Assembly (NCBI RefSeq): GCF_011777495.1
Contig: NZ_JAATJS010000001.1
Location: forward strand, 186,001-250,000
Source of the DNA: Microvirga terricola
GTDB taxonomy: Bacteria; Pseudomonadota; Alphaproteobacteria; Rhizobiales; Beijerinckiaceae
Reading direction: 5' to 3'
Length of the DNA: 64,000 nt
Shown here: one piece after another, positions 39,701 through 47,563 of the stretch
How positions within the stretch are numbered: position 1 is the stretch's first letter
Layout of the letters: every line of letters begins with the position of its first letter
The notes under the pieces: generated by a model
What the model was told of the DNA's origin: nothing
Database searches by the model: none
What the model saw: only the letters and a program-made list of their open reading frames with translations
Made by a program: the position numbers and the translations under genes

Positions 39701-40208
39701 CGGTAACGACCGTCTCTACGGGCAGAACGGCCACGACCGCCTGCTCGGCGGCAATGGCAACGATACCGTCGATGGCGGGACGGGCAACGACTCACTCTAT
39801 GGCGGAACCGGCAACGACGTTCTGATCGGACGCGAAGGTAACGATCTCCTACACGGCGGTCTCGGTGCGGATCGGATGACGGGCGGCAGTGGGGCCGACA
39901 CCTTCATGTTCCGGTCGCTCAGCGACAGCTCGTTCACCTGGGGCATCGATGTCATCGACGACTTCTCCGCCAAGGAGAAAGACAAGATCGATCTTTCCGT
40001 GATGGACGCCAACAGCGTGCGGGCAGACAACCAGGCCTTCAGTTTCATCGGCGCAAGCGCGTTCAGCCACACGGCAGGCGAACTCCGCTATGAAGCCGTC
40101 GCCGGTGGGTCCTATGTCTATGGTGACGTCAACGGGGATGGTGTGGCGGATATCGCCTTCTTCCTGAAGAATGTCGTGAGCCTGAAGAAGGGCGACTTCT
40201 TCCTTTAA
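33723..40208 (+). CDS. Giant secreted RTX protein with cadherin-like repeats
   Basis: A 2161-residue protein without an N-terminal signal peptide. After a unique N-terminal domain (1-165) come about ten VCBS/cadherin-like repeats marked by VNDAPV-type junctions (about 170-1630), a linker, then RTX calcium-binding nonapeptides GGxGxDxxx (about 1833-2070). The M10-type serralysin C-terminal region ends in KKGDFFL. RTX repeats with a C-terminal signal indicate type I secretion and folding in external calcium; adhesin or biofilm roles are typical. No type I secretion genes lie in the window. The ATG at 33723 is chosen because AAGGGGG precedes it. Confidence 0.9.
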   Translation: MAGSLEGIAVTVTFELQGWFQFEQPNVFTSVIVGNGAELVVPISARILSDTDGDGDMEPVQGPNGLLSGTMTVDISGNQVFASFVGTAQPAGFSIKIEGLAPQGVAPGTIADQGSMNGVNNVYTPNYDAATKTLTLNWMFLGFQPGTHVDQTVFYDNQLNDAPVAHPDFYTATAGTTLNGSNLLANDIDLDNGGPLGVVDLQTITKINGSAVNVGQWTNLSGGGRVLVNSNGTFQFSDNGNFADLAQGQTRTTSFTYTVTDSTGLNDTATATITVQGVNDAPVISGSLATTALNDNDTGATLNLFKNLTVADPDTGESDLTLTITLSNPAAGTLSGAAFTSSSNGVYTITGLTPAAATAILDSIVFTPTNNTGSSGTFTTGITVGVHDGTVAGTTSVSNTTVTITRVNDAPVLNVSKSPALNAIDEDSPAPANGSTAGSTAVSTLIGSMGISNFSDVDGDAAGIAITGVSSKGTLYYSINGGATWTALAAVSASSALVLYANATTLIYFKPNPNETGDFADGITFKAWDRTSGHSNGATGVNTTTGKSFSTATDTASITVIDVNEKPNAGGDVTVSAPGGAAVSILEDATPGAANIQLTPTTLFDLDGPTPTQVRIMSVTGGTLKLADGTPITFGAAGTVITLTNGSVDLRFTPDADRNTDANFQYVVVDNEGANSPASTATVKITPVADTPSVANPTILEDTDSGAIVITRNAADGSEVTHYKITGITGGKLYSDAAFTHEITDGTFIPSTGATTAVYFRPTHDSNDPGSFTVQASTSAINAGLGGSSATSTIAITPVNDAPTLTGGTITLTGTDEDTTSAATTVAALLAQSGHGDIDASALSGIAVTATNGNGTWEYSVDGLTWHAFGSVSGGAALLLSATSLVRYMPDGDNAENAGLSFRAWDRTTGSASDNSGPHTASTLVNGGTTAFSSQTASATIAVTAINDAPVLSNGGITTWTEGAAGTAVAPSLSLTDVDSATLAGGTVTITNFHTGDTLAVGTPGPFTASYDSATGVLTLTGTGTVAELQTALRSVTYSSTSANPTEFGTDNTRTISIQVSDGAAEHSQSNTVTSSVLLIGVNDQPVIGVSPHTTEYVPGSAVTVDSGLTLSDVDSTLLSQATITLLSRPDGIDEAMGLTSAAANLAAASGLTLSYNGVTGTLTILGSTTIGIYEQVLRGITYTNTNAVPDESDRTVAITVRDAGGSNSVPVTKTVAYNTLPVVSFNTGATVAEGSADNTITATMLQATDAEAPGQVTYTVTTGPAHGTLYLSGTALAAGATFTQADINAGRLKYAHDGLEAATDGFGFSITDAAGGTRGNQTFHFTVTQVNDAPVITPAAPTLPSITEDAIANGGATVASIFGASVTDPDPGALSGIAVTGLVSSIGQWEYSLDGGAHWTAIGTVSNSAALLLRATDLVRFVPDSKNGTTASLTYRAWDQTGATAGHEGTKVNVTATGGQSPFSTTTDTATITVNGVNDAPVLIDTNVSPILVGENAGAPVGTVGTLVSALVGTRNVTDIDAGALAGIVVTQADETNGTWWYTTDGGATWLRVGTLTPDNARLLPADANTRIYFEPDAAVHGMIATALTFHAWDRSVGTNGNIADAMMTGGTTPFSTASDSVDVWVNTLVDGTPVHTETHNNLDGSITQVITIPVVEPTRSEEVGNNTVADIPLVQGNSGGPLLLAQLPVGFGLEVTGPTAPKDVNSALADILLEINAHTDANSSDRGSLRSGASSFLQSLPGHTDLLVQTIVPTTSGAAPGAPLVISGNPSATGVATALVVDTRNLPSGSSIQLQNVEFAAVIGAIKITGGDGAQFVWGDSANQYMVLGADDDTLHGGGGNDYVGSLGGNDMLYGDAGNDTVSGGIGNDLLFGGEGLDQLLGGDGNDHLNGGMGQDRMAGDKGNDIYIVDDINDLVIEGRGEGTDTIYASTSYIAPANIENLILTGQARLGYANNLDNLLRGNAENNILLARGGNDKAYGGDGNDRIEGENGNDRLYGQNGHDRLLGGNGNDTVDGGTGNDSLYGGTGNDVLIGREGNDLLHGGLGADRMTGGSGADTFMFRSLSDSSFTWGIDVIDDFSAKEKDKIDLSVMDANSVRADNQAFSFIGASAFSHTAGELRYEAVAGGSYVYGDVNGDGVADIAFFLKNVVSLKKGDFFL

Positions 40209-40219
40209 AACATGCGGAC

Positions 40220-40293
40220 GAGCCTGTTTCGCTGAACAGGCTCATCCTCACTCACAGAAAAAGCTCCTCCCTGGTCGTCAGGGAGGAGCTTTT
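40220..40293. terminator. Two strong hairpins after the RTX gene; bidirectional terminator
   Basis: First stem: GAGCCTGTT (40220-40228) with AACAGGCTC (40235-40243). Second stem: a perfect 15-bp stem, 40259-40273 with 40279-40293 and a 5-base loop, starting AAAAGCTCC and ending GGAGCTTTT. The T and A ends make it a good factor-independent terminator for both the RTX gene and the convergent aldehyde dehydrogenase gene. Confidence 0.9.
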
Positions 40294-40323
40294 GTTTATA
40301 GGCCGGTTTTCGCCTGCGGAGTT

Positions 40324-41781
40324 TTAGGGCTTGTTGCCGTCGAAGGTGTAAGCGGTCTTCACGGTCGTGTAGAACTCCGCCGCATATCGCCCTTGCTCGC
40401 GCGGTCCGTAGGACGAACCTTTGCGGCCGCCGAACGGAACGTGGTAATCCACGCCCGCCGTCGGCAGGTTGACCATCACCATGCCCGCTTCGCTGTTGCG
40501 CTTGAAGTGCGAGGCATGTTTCAGACTCGTGGTGCAGATGCCGGATGACAGGCCGAACGGCGTGTCGTTCGCCGCTGCCAGCGCCGCCTCGTAATCACGT
40601 ACGCGCATCACCGTGGCGACGGGCCCAAAGATCTCCTCGCGTGCAATGCGCATGGCATTGTCAACTTCCGTGAAGAGCGCGGGCGCGAGATAGAAGCCCG
40701 GCGTCTCACGATTCAAGAGTTCGCCGCCGCACACCAGCTTCGCGCCTTCGTCCTGCCCGATGCGGATGTAGGAAAGGTCCTGGTCGAGCTGGTTCTGGTC
40801 GACCACCGGGCCGATCTGCGTACCGGGTTTCAGCGCATCCTCCACCACAAGGGAACGCATGCGCGCGCTCAGCGCATCGACGAAGCGGTTGTGAATGCCT
40901 TCCGTCACGATCAGCCGCGAGGACGCGGTGCAGCGCTGGCCGGTGGAGAAGAACGCGCCGTTGAGCGCGCAATCTACCGCCACGTCGAGATCGGCATCGT
41001 CCAGAACCACCATCGGATTCTTGCCGCCCATCTCAAGCTGCAGCTTCTTCATCGGATCGGATGCGACGCTCGCCGCAGCGACGCGACGGCCCGTGGCGAC
41101 CGAGCCGGTAAACGAGATCGCCGCGACCTTCGGGCTGTTCAGCAACGCGTCGCCCACCACCGAGCCGCGGCCCATGATGAGGTTGAACACGCCTTCCGGC
41201 ACGCCGGCGCGCACGATGATTTCGGCAAGCGCGTGCGCGGAACCCGGCACCAGTTCCGCTGGCTTGAACACCACCGTGTTGCCGAAGGCGAGCGCGGGGG
41301 CGATCTTCCAGGCCGGAATGGCGATGGGGAAGTTCCACGGCGTGATCAGGCCAATCACGCCCAGAGGCTCGCGCGTGATTTCCACATCCACGCCCGGACG
41401 GACGGAGGCAAGCTTGTCGCCAGCCATGCGCAGGCACTCGCCGGCGAAGAAGAGGAAGATCTGGCCGGCGCGGACCACTTCGCCGACGCCCTCAGGCAAG
41501 GTCTTGCCCTCCTCGCGCGAGAGCAGTCGCCCCAGCTCGTCATTGCGCGCGATGATTTCATCACCGATCCGCTTGAGGATGTCGTGGCGAAGCTGAATCG
41601 AGGAGCGCGACCAGGCGGGAAATGCGTCATACGCGGCCGCGATGGCGGCCTGCGCATCGGCGGCATCGGCGCGGGCGAACATGCCCACCACGTCGTTGGT
41701 GTTCGAGGGGTTGATGTCGGGCGCTGCCTGCGACGCCTCGACCCAGGATCCGCCAATGTAGTTGCGATTCATCTCATCCAT
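40324..41781 (-). CDS. Aldehyde dehydrogenase, probable 2,5-dioxopentanoate (alpha-ketoglutaric semialdehyde) dehydrogenase
   Basis: A 485-residue ALDH-superfamily protein. It has the NAD site PWNFPIAIPAWKIAPAL, FTGSVATGRRV, general base Glu in LQLEMGGKNP and catalytic Cys in FFSTGQRCTASSR. It overlaps the upstream fumarylacetoacetate-hydrolase-family gene by 8 bases. That pairing matches the end of the Weimberg-type pentose pathway, where a dehydratase makes 2,5-dioxopentanoate and this enzyme oxidises it to 2-oxoglutarate. The assignment to this step rests on context; the general ALDH call is firm. Confidence 0.8.
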   Translation of the reverse strand: MDEMNRNYIGGSWVEASQAAPDINPSNTNDVVGMFARADAADAQAAIAAAYDAFPAWSRSSIQLRHDILKRIGDEIIARNDELGRLLSREEGKTLPEGVGEVVRAGQIFLFFAGECLRMAGDKLASVRPGVDVEITREPLGVIGLITPWNFPIAIPAWKIAPALAFGNTVVFKPAELVPGSAHALAEIIVRAGVPEGVFNLIMGRGSVVGDALLNSPKVAAISFTGSVATGRRVAAASVASDPMKKLQLEMGGKNPMVVLDDADLDVAVDCALNGAFFSTGQRCTASSRLIVTEGIHNRFVDALSARMRSLVVEDALKPGTQIGPVVDQNQLDQDLSYIRIGQDEGAKLVCGGELLNRETPGFYLAPALFTEVDNAMRIAREEIFGPVATVMRVRDYEAALAAANDTPFGLSSGICTTSLKHASHFKRNSEAGMVMVNLPTAGVDYHVPFGGRKGSSYGPREQGRYAAEFYTTVKTAYTFDGNKP

Positions 41782-42973
41782 TCCTTGTGCTGTTAAGCAG
41801 GCCGCGCTGGGCGAGGTTCGTCATCAACGCGGAAAGGCCAAATGTCCAGGGCTCGCATTCCGAACTCGGCCGGATCCGGTTGATCAGCGTCCCGAGTTTC
41901 GGGGCCGCGATGGTGACGATGTCGCCGCTCTTGTGCGTAAAACCCATTCCCGCCTCGTCCCGATCCTGCGTCGGGGCGAACATGGTGCCGAGAAACAATA
42001 CAAAACCGTCGGGATATTGGTGGTTGGCACCGATGGTCTGCGCCACCAGATCCTCCGGGTCGCGGCTGATCCTGGCAATCGACGAGGAGCCCTCCAGCCG
42101 GAAGCCGTCCTCGCCTTCGACAGTCAGTGTCACCGTGGTGCGGCGCACGTCGTCGAGGGAAAAGCTCTCATCGAAGAATCGGATGAAGGGGCCAAGCGCG
42201 CAGGAAGCGTTGTTATCCTTGGCTTTTGACAGAAGCAGCGCCGACCGGCCCTCGAAATCCCTTAAATTCACATCGTTACCGAGGCTCGCGCCCACGATGC
42301 GCCCCTCGCCTGTCACCACCACGACAACCTCCGGCTCGGGATTGTTCCAGGTGGATTTGGGATGAATGCCCGCGTCCATCAGCGCGCCCACGCCTGAGAG
42401 CGTCGGCGCCTTGGTGAAGATCTCCGCATCCGGCCCGATGCCCACCTCAAGGTACTGGCTCCAGGCCCCCTGCGCCATCAGCACGGATTTCAGCGCCATC
42501 GCCTCCGGCGAGCCGGGCTTGAGGCGGCTGAGATCATCGCCCACGAGGCGGTTGACCTCGGCGCGGATCGCCGCGGCGGCGGAGGCATCCCCCCGCGCCC
42601 GCTCCTCGATGACACGCTCCAGCATCGACACAGCAAAGGTAACCCCCGCCGCCTTGATCACCTGAAAATCGATGGGCGCCAGCAGCCAGGGCCGCGACTT
42701 GTGGCGCGTCTCAGATGGCGTATTGGCGAGAATCTCATCGAGCGAGCCGATCCTCTCGCCCGGTAACGTTTTGACCGCCTCCGCCGGATCCGGCGAGGCT
42801 GCCAGCGCGCTCATGGTGGGAAAGCGAGCCGAGAGGTCGAGCACGCCTTCCTCCCGGACCGCCACGACCGAGGGCCCCATCCCCGGCCGCCACACCCGCC
42901 CCGCGAGCGCCCCCGCATAGCCATCGACAGGAAGGATCGAGCCAAGACGTTCGGCAGACGCAAGCGGCAGCAT
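41774..42973 (-). CDS. Fumarylacetoacetate hydrolase family protein, probable 2-keto-3-deoxypentonate dehydratase
   Basis: About 399 residues from the ATG at 42973; the longer open frame upstream is ignored. The metal-binding FAH features are visible: the NNPEPEVVVVVTGEG segment, GASLGNDVNLRDFEGR, and the C-terminal GDIVTIAAPKLGTLINRI barrel end. Its size and its co-translation with a 2,5-dioxopentanoate dehydrogenase-like gene match XylX-type enzymes, which dehydrate 2-keto-3-deoxy-pentonate. The substrate (D-xylonate or L-arabinonate derived) is not decided, and no pentonate dehydratase or regulator is in the window. Confidence 0.75.
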   Translation of the reverse strand: MLPLASAERLGSILPVDGYAGALAGRVWRPGMGPSVVAVREEGVLDLSARFPTMSALAASPDPAEAVKTLPGERIGSLDEILANTPSETRHKSRPWLLAPIDFQVIKAAGVTFAVSMLERVIEERARGDASAAAAIRAEVNRLVGDDLSRLKPGSPEAMALKSVLMAQGAWSQYLEVGIGPDAEIFTKAPTLSGVGALMDAGIHPKSTWNNPEPEVVVVVTGEGRIVGASLGNDVNLRDFEGRSALLLSKAKDNNASCALGPFIRFFDESFSLDDVRRTTVTLTVEGEDGFRLEGSSSIARISRDPEDLVAQTIGANHQYPDGFVLFLGTMFAPTQDRDEAGMGFTHKSGDIVTIAAPKLGTLINRIRPSSECEPWTFGLSALMTNLAQRGLLNSTRNG

Positions 42974-43419
42974 GACGATATCCAGCTTAAAACGAGCGCA
43001 AGGGCGCAATTGGGGAGCCCTAGGGAAGCCCAGATCGCGCGAAAGGGCGAGTGGGACTTTTTGGCTAGCGCCATCGCCACGCCGGTCCTTACAGGCGGAC
43101 ACCCAGAACAACCTCAGGGCCTGGGTTGCCCACAAGCACGGGTCGTCTGAGTGCATCTTCCAGCGGAGGCTCCCGATCAGTGGGCGATGGGACATGTGAC
43201 CAGCCGTTGAAAGTGTTTCGACTTATAGTTTTCGCAGGTATTTCGGCAACATTGTCTCTCTTTGACGCAACTGGAATCTCAAGTTGCCCTAAAGTCACAT
43301 CGGCCAATAAAGTCTGCTGCACGCGATCAAAACGTTAGGATACTAGGCTTTTCCTCTTATTCTGCCGCAACCAAGGAAGCGGGTTACTGATTTTCGCCTT
43401 GGCAACGCCAAGGGATATC
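42974..43419. other. 446-base intergenic region between divergent genes
   Basis: This separates the pentonate pair (minus) from the autotransporter (plus) and should contain both promoters. Frames of 60-80 codons here have no ribosome-binding site or recognisable sequence. No tRNA or long inverted repeat was found. Confidence 0.3.
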
Positions 43420-46400
43420 ATGCGCCAGTTTTCCAATTGCCTCCGTGAATTGACCCACCGGGGCCTGCGAGTGCCGCAGCGCAATCGTGGAGCTTTGCTG
43501 GTGTCAGCCTCGACGGCGGCGCTGGTTCTCCTGATGGGGGCTGCTCAAGCTCAATCATTCAACACCGTGGTCGAAGGAGCACCCGTTACGGTACCGGGTA
43601 CCCAGTCCTCGCCCTGGAACATCTTAAACAACCTCATGGTTGGTAATACACTCGGCGGCACCTTGATCATTGAGTCTGGCGGCCAGGTCAACGGCACCAC
43701 GGCCCGTGTCGGTTCCGACAACGTCACGGGTACGGTGACGGTGCAGGACGCGAATTCGGTATGGAGCAACACCGGCGCCATCTCGATTGGCGTGGGCAGT
43801 TCCGGTTTTGGTTTCCTGAATATCCTGAATGGGGGGAGCGTCAGCAACACGACCGGCCAGGTCGGCGACAACGCCGGCGGGACGGGCACCGTGACCGTGA
43901 GCGGCTCCGGCTCGCAATGGACCAACAGCCAAACACTCGTCGTTGGCTGGTATGGCAATGGCACCGTGAACATCGACAATGGCGGATCTGTCAGCGCCCC
44001 CGTCACCTGGATGGGAGTGGTTCCAGGGGCACAGGGGACACTGACCCTCAGTGGTACGGCCGGGAATCGAGGCGTGCTGACGACCGGCCTCATGGCGAAG
44101 GGGCTTGGCGATGGGCGGACTGGCGATGCCACGCTCAATCTCAACGGCGGTATCCTGCGCGCCAGCGTAGACCGGGCCAACTTTCTCGCCAATCAGGCCG
44201 ATTATCGCTATGGATTTGCTCCTGGGGACGTGGTGATCGGCACCGGCGGCGCCTTCATTGACAGCAACGGCCACAATATCGGCGTTTCAGCAGCGCTTGG
44301 TGGCCCAGGCGGCCTGACCAAGCTCGGTGCGGGAACTCTGACGCTTTCCGGCGCCAATACCTATACCGGTGGTACGACGATCTCGGACGGTACTCTCGTC
44401 GCCAATACGGCCAGCCTCAAAGGATCGGTTCTCAACAATGCGGTCTTGGTGTTCAACCAGCCCGTAGACGGCACCTTCTCAGGCAACATCAGTGGGTCCG
44501 GATCGCTCACGAAAGACGGTGCCGGCGCTCTGACGCTCACCGGGATCAATACCTACACAGGTGGGACCCGGGTGAATGGCGGGACCCTGGTCATTGGCAC
44601 TCCCGATTCGCTCGGCAGCGGCCCTGTCACGTTCGATGGTGGTGTTCTCCGGTTCAATTATGCGGGCACGCTCGATCGCCCCATTGCTGTCAGTCCGAAC
44701 GGCTTCACCGTCGATACCAACGGTAATACCGAGACCATGTCCGCTCCGCTCACCGGCAGCGGTCCGCTCACCAAGACTGGTTCCGGCAACCTAAACCTCA
44801 CCGGAAACAGCTCGTTGACCGGACCGACCCTGGTCCAGGCCGGGCGCCTTGCGGTGAATGGCTCGCTGGCGAGCTCGACCGTCACCGTTCAGAATGGCAC
44901 AACTTTGGGCGGCAATGGCACGATCGGCGGCCTCGTTGTCCTGACCGGAGGCTTCGCAGCCCCGGGCAACTCGATTGGTAGGCTGAGCGTCGCAGGAAAC
45001 GTGCTCATCCACTCGGGCGCGATCTACCAGGTTGAGGTAAACGCAGCCGGTCAGGCCGACCGGATCGACGCGTCCGGCAAGGCGACGCTCCAAGGCGGGA
45101 CGGTTCAGGTTCTTGCCGAGCAGGGCATCTATTTGCCGAGAACGACATACACGGTTCTCTCGGCTTCCAAGGGGGTGTCGGGTCGGTTTGCGGCCGTCAC
45201 CTCCAATTTGACCTTCCTGACGCCGACGCTGGACTACGGCAATCATGACGTCACCTTGACGCTTTCGCGCGGCACCGATCCAATCCAACAACCGATCGCC
45301 TTCAACTCGGCGGCGATCACCCCCAATCAATTCCGCACCGCCGATGCAGTCGAGGCCTTGGGTGAAGGCAACCGAGTCTTCGACACGGTGCTGGGTCAGA
45401 GTGCTGCAGGTGCTCGCCAGGCGTTCGATGCGCTCTCCGGCGAGGTGCATGCCAGCGTGGCGAGCCCGGCCTTTGCCGATGCGCGCATCGTGCAGGCCAG
45501 CATCCTTGGCCACCTGCGTCAGCCGTTCGACTACGACCGGGGAGCTAGCGTGAACGGCGCCTATGCGGCGGACCGGCCCGGGCCCGGTGCACAGGTTCAG
45601 CCTATGACTATCCCTTATCCGGCCCTCGATCCGCGCCGTTTCGCCCTGTGGGGCGAGGGTTTCGGCTCATGGGGCAAAGCGCGCTCCAACGGCAACGCGG
45701 CTGCCATGGACACGTCCACGGGCGGCTTCATCATCGGGGCCGATGCGCTGATCAGCTCGGCATACCGGATCGGCATGGCGGGCGGTTTCACCCGCACGAC
45801 CTTCGACATAAACGGTCGCCTGTCATCCGGCTCGAATGAAAGCATCTTCGGCGCAATCTACGGCGCGGCCCACTGGGGTACGATCAACCTGCGTGTCGGC
45901 GCGTCCTATAGCGCGCTCGACATCGATACGAACCGCACCGTTCGTTTCCCCGGTTTTACCGACCAGACCAACGCGTCCTATGGGGGCTCGACCCTGCAAG
46001 CTTTCGGCGAGATTGGCTATCGCTTTGACATCGCTCGTGTGCAAATTGAGCCTTTCCTCGGGGCGTCATTCCTGCGGCTTCACACAGACGGCTTCGCGGA
46101 GAACGGAAGAGCTGCGGCTTTGACCGCCTTTGGTCGCGACTATGACCTTGGCACGACGACGCTGGGGCTTCGAGCTGAAGCGAAGTTGAGCGATGAGGTT
46201 CCGCTGACGCTGCGCGGCTTGGTGGGCTGGCGACTGGCCTATGGCGACACGAGCCCCGCGGCGCTGATGGCCTTCAACGGCGGCGCCTCAAGCTTTGTCG
46301 TGACGGGCGTGCCCGTGGATCGCAACGCCTTCGTGGCCGAAGCAGGTCTCGACTGGCAGGCGACCAAGGACATCGGCCTCGGTGTGTCCTATCAGGGGCA

Positions 46401-46458
46401 GGTCGGGTCACGGGCCCAGGACCATGCTCTTAAGGGCAACTTCACCTGGAAATTCTGA
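43420..46458 (+). CDS. Autotransporter (type V secretion) outer-membrane protein
   Basis: From the ATG at 43420 (AGGG upstream), about 1012 residues. An extended signal region (LVSASTAALVLLMGAAQAQ) is followed by a beta-helix passenger with repeats such as LTKLGAGTLTLSGANTYTGG and LTKDGAGALTLTGINTYTGG (passenger-associated transport repeats). A C-terminal 12-strand beta-barrel (about 740-1012, from RFALWGEGFGSWGKARSN) ends in the terminal Phe of FTWKF, the outer-membrane assembly signal. The passenger probably acts as a surface adhesin. No protease or catalytic motif is seen. Confidence 0.9.
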   Translation: MRQFSNCLRELTHRGLRVPQRNRGALLVSASTAALVLLMGAAQAQSFNTVVEGAPVTVPGTQSSPWNILNNLMVGNTLGGTLIIESGGQVNGTTARVGSDNVTGTVTVQDANSVWSNTGAISIGVGSSGFGFLNILNGGSVSNTTGQVGDNAGGTGTVTVSGSGSQWTNSQTLVVGWYGNGTVNIDNGGSVSAPVTWMGVVPGAQGTLTLSGTAGNRGVLTTGLMAKGLGDGRTGDATLNLNGGILRASVDRANFLANQADYRYGFAPGDVVIGTGGAFIDSNGHNIGVSAALGGPGGLTKLGAGTLTLSGANTYTGGTTISDGTLVANTASLKGSVLNNAVLVFNQPVDGTFSGNISGSGSLTKDGAGALTLTGINTYTGGTRVNGGTLVIGTPDSLGSGPVTFDGGVLRFNYAGTLDRPIAVSPNGFTVDTNGNTETMSAPLTGSGPLTKTGSGNLNLTGNSSLTGPTLVQAGRLAVNGSLASSTVTVQNGTTLGGNGTIGGLVVLTGGFAAPGNSIGRLSVAGNVLIHSGAIYQVEVNAAGQADRIDASGKATLQGGTVQVLAEQGIYLPRTTYTVLSASKGVSGRFAAVTSNLTFLTPTLDYGNHDVTLTLSRGTDPIQQPIAFNSAAITPNQFRTADAVEALGEGNRVFDTVLGQSAAGARQAFDALSGEVHASVASPAFADARIVQASILGHLRQPFDYDRGASVNGAYAADRPGPGAQVQPMTIPYPALDPRRFALWGEGFGSWGKARSNGNAAAMDTSTGGFIIGADALISSAYRIGMAGGFTRTTFDINGRLSSGSNESIFGAIYGAAHWGTINLRVGASYSALDIDTNRTVRFPGFTDQTNASYGGSTLQAFGEIGYRFDIARVQIEPFLGASFLRLHTDGFAENGRAAALTAFGRDYDLGTTTLGLRAEAKLSDEVPLTLRGLVGWRLAYGDTSPAALMAFNGGASSFVVTGVPVDRNAFVAEAGLDWQATKDIGLGVSYQGQVGSRAQDHALKGNFTWKF

Positions 46459-46757
46459 CGAGAGGCACCGACGGGTTCGGGCCGATGCGCGAGCCTCGTT
46501 GCCAAACCGGATTCATCCCCGGCTTGTGAAACGTCACTTGGGCCAGAGCCGAGTGGTGCGCTTCGATAAGACTTCACAGATCGCTATCAACGGGCGGAGA
46601 ACAGACGGGCAGGCATGGGGTCCGCCCGGAAGGCAAGCACATGGCGCACGTAGACATAGCGCCGTTAGGACTTTGAGCGCTTGCTCGACAAGCCTTTGGT
46701 CCATTTAACCGTACGGTAACCACGGACCGCAAAGCCCCGTTCTGAGCCCCAAAAAGG
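46459..46757. other. Non-coding chromosomal flank left of the island
   Basis: GC-rich and without a supported gene. A 10-bp palindrome ACCGTACGGT (46710-46719) sits inside GGTCC/GGACC arms (46700-46704 and 46726-46730). Read on the minus strand, the sequence just beyond attL is CCTTTTTGGGG, which fits the original downstream end of the tRNA-Arg transcript before the island inserted. Confidence 0.45.
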
Positions 46758-46774
46758 CTGGCGATCCCGGGAGG
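46758..46774. other. attL: left 17-bp direct repeat of the tRNA 3' end
   Basis: CTGGCGATCCCGGGAGG is identical to 53809-53825, which covers the CCA, acceptor and T-stem end of tRNA-Arg(CCU). The flanking bases differ on both sides. This marks the distal boundary of the integrated element; only the right copy belongs to an intact tRNA. Confidence 0.93.
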
Positions 46775-46957
46775 GATAAAATAATCTTTTATTTTCAAAT
46801 GGTTAAGAGATATTGAGACAGCAGAATTTCCCTATGTTTTACAAGGATTTTCAGATGGATTTGTCCCATATCAAGTCACTCGCTCAGTGACTCAAAAAGA
46901 GAAGCTGTTGAGAATCTTTACAGATAGTCGACTCTGAATACCTCGGCGGCGACGTCC

Positions 46958-47563
46958 TTAACTTCTAGCTCTGCGATTAATCACATCAGTCATGAAATAA
47001 AGTGACCAGAAGATGGTCACAGTAAAAGAAGCAAGAAGACCGGCCAGCAACAAAGTCCCAATTGCGTGAATAGTTTTCTTCAAATGTGGCAGACCCTTCA
47101 CCCAAGCGAGGATCGTGTCATGCATCAATTCTGCGCCAACGGTGGCACCGAGGATCACCAAGCCAAGGAAACAGAGGTATCCGAGCAAATAGCAGACAAA
47201 CTGTCGGAGAGTGAGAGCTTGGCCATCAAGATAAAGCTCCGGACCGGGCGGTCGGGAATCCAGACTCGGTCCTTGACTCGCCATAGCAACCGTGGCCAAC
47301 GCCCCGACCATAAATGGAACTGCCATTATTAGGAGATCGCGCGCAAATTTAAGAAGTCCCTTCTCGCCAAATAAAGGTGGCTTTGGCTCGATCAAAGTGT
47401 AGAGAGCCCAACCACCTAGAGCGAGTATCAGGGGTATGATGAAATCGTAGCGGGCTTTCTCCTCATTGTGCACCCGAAGATATCGCAAGGGCGCAAGCAG
47501 GCGGAGCCGCGATTGCGCCCCTCCTTGCCGGACATCTCTCAGACCTATGTGGCGCATTCCCAT
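46958..47563 (-). CDS. Four-helix membrane protein, second gene of an overlapping pair
   Basis: A 201-residue protein with a basic N-terminal segment (about 1-38) and four hydrophobic helices: FIIPLILALGGWALYTL, LLIMAVPFMVGALATVAMA, LLGYLCFLGLVILGATVG and TLLLAGLLASFTVTIFWSLY. It has short loops and a basic C-terminus (INRRARS). Its start overlaps the 3' end of the 394-residue gene by 19 bases, so it is translationally coupled and probably acts with it. I recognise no family. A small four-span protein after a soluble partner resembles RexB or KwaA-type effectors in layout only. Confidence 0.7.
   Translation of the reverse strand: MGMRHIGLRDVRQGGAQSRLRLLAPLRYLRVHNEEKARYDFIIPLILALGGWALYTLIEPKPPLFGEKGLLKFARDLLIMAVPFMVGALATVAMASQGPSLDSRPPGPELYLDGQALTLRQFVCYLLGYLCFLGLVILGATVGAELMHDTILAWVKGLPHLKKTIHAIGTLLLAGLLASFTVTIFWSLYFMTDVINRRARS

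Noticed and set aside
39220..39870. Short regularly spaced DNA repeats resembling a CRISPR array
   Set aside because: They are codons for RTX nonapeptides in a single open frame, with no constant repeat or unique spacers.
43089..43322. 77-codon minus-strand ORF before the autotransporter
   Set aside because: No ribosome-binding site, no recognisable pattern, and it lies in the shared promoter region of two divergent genes.
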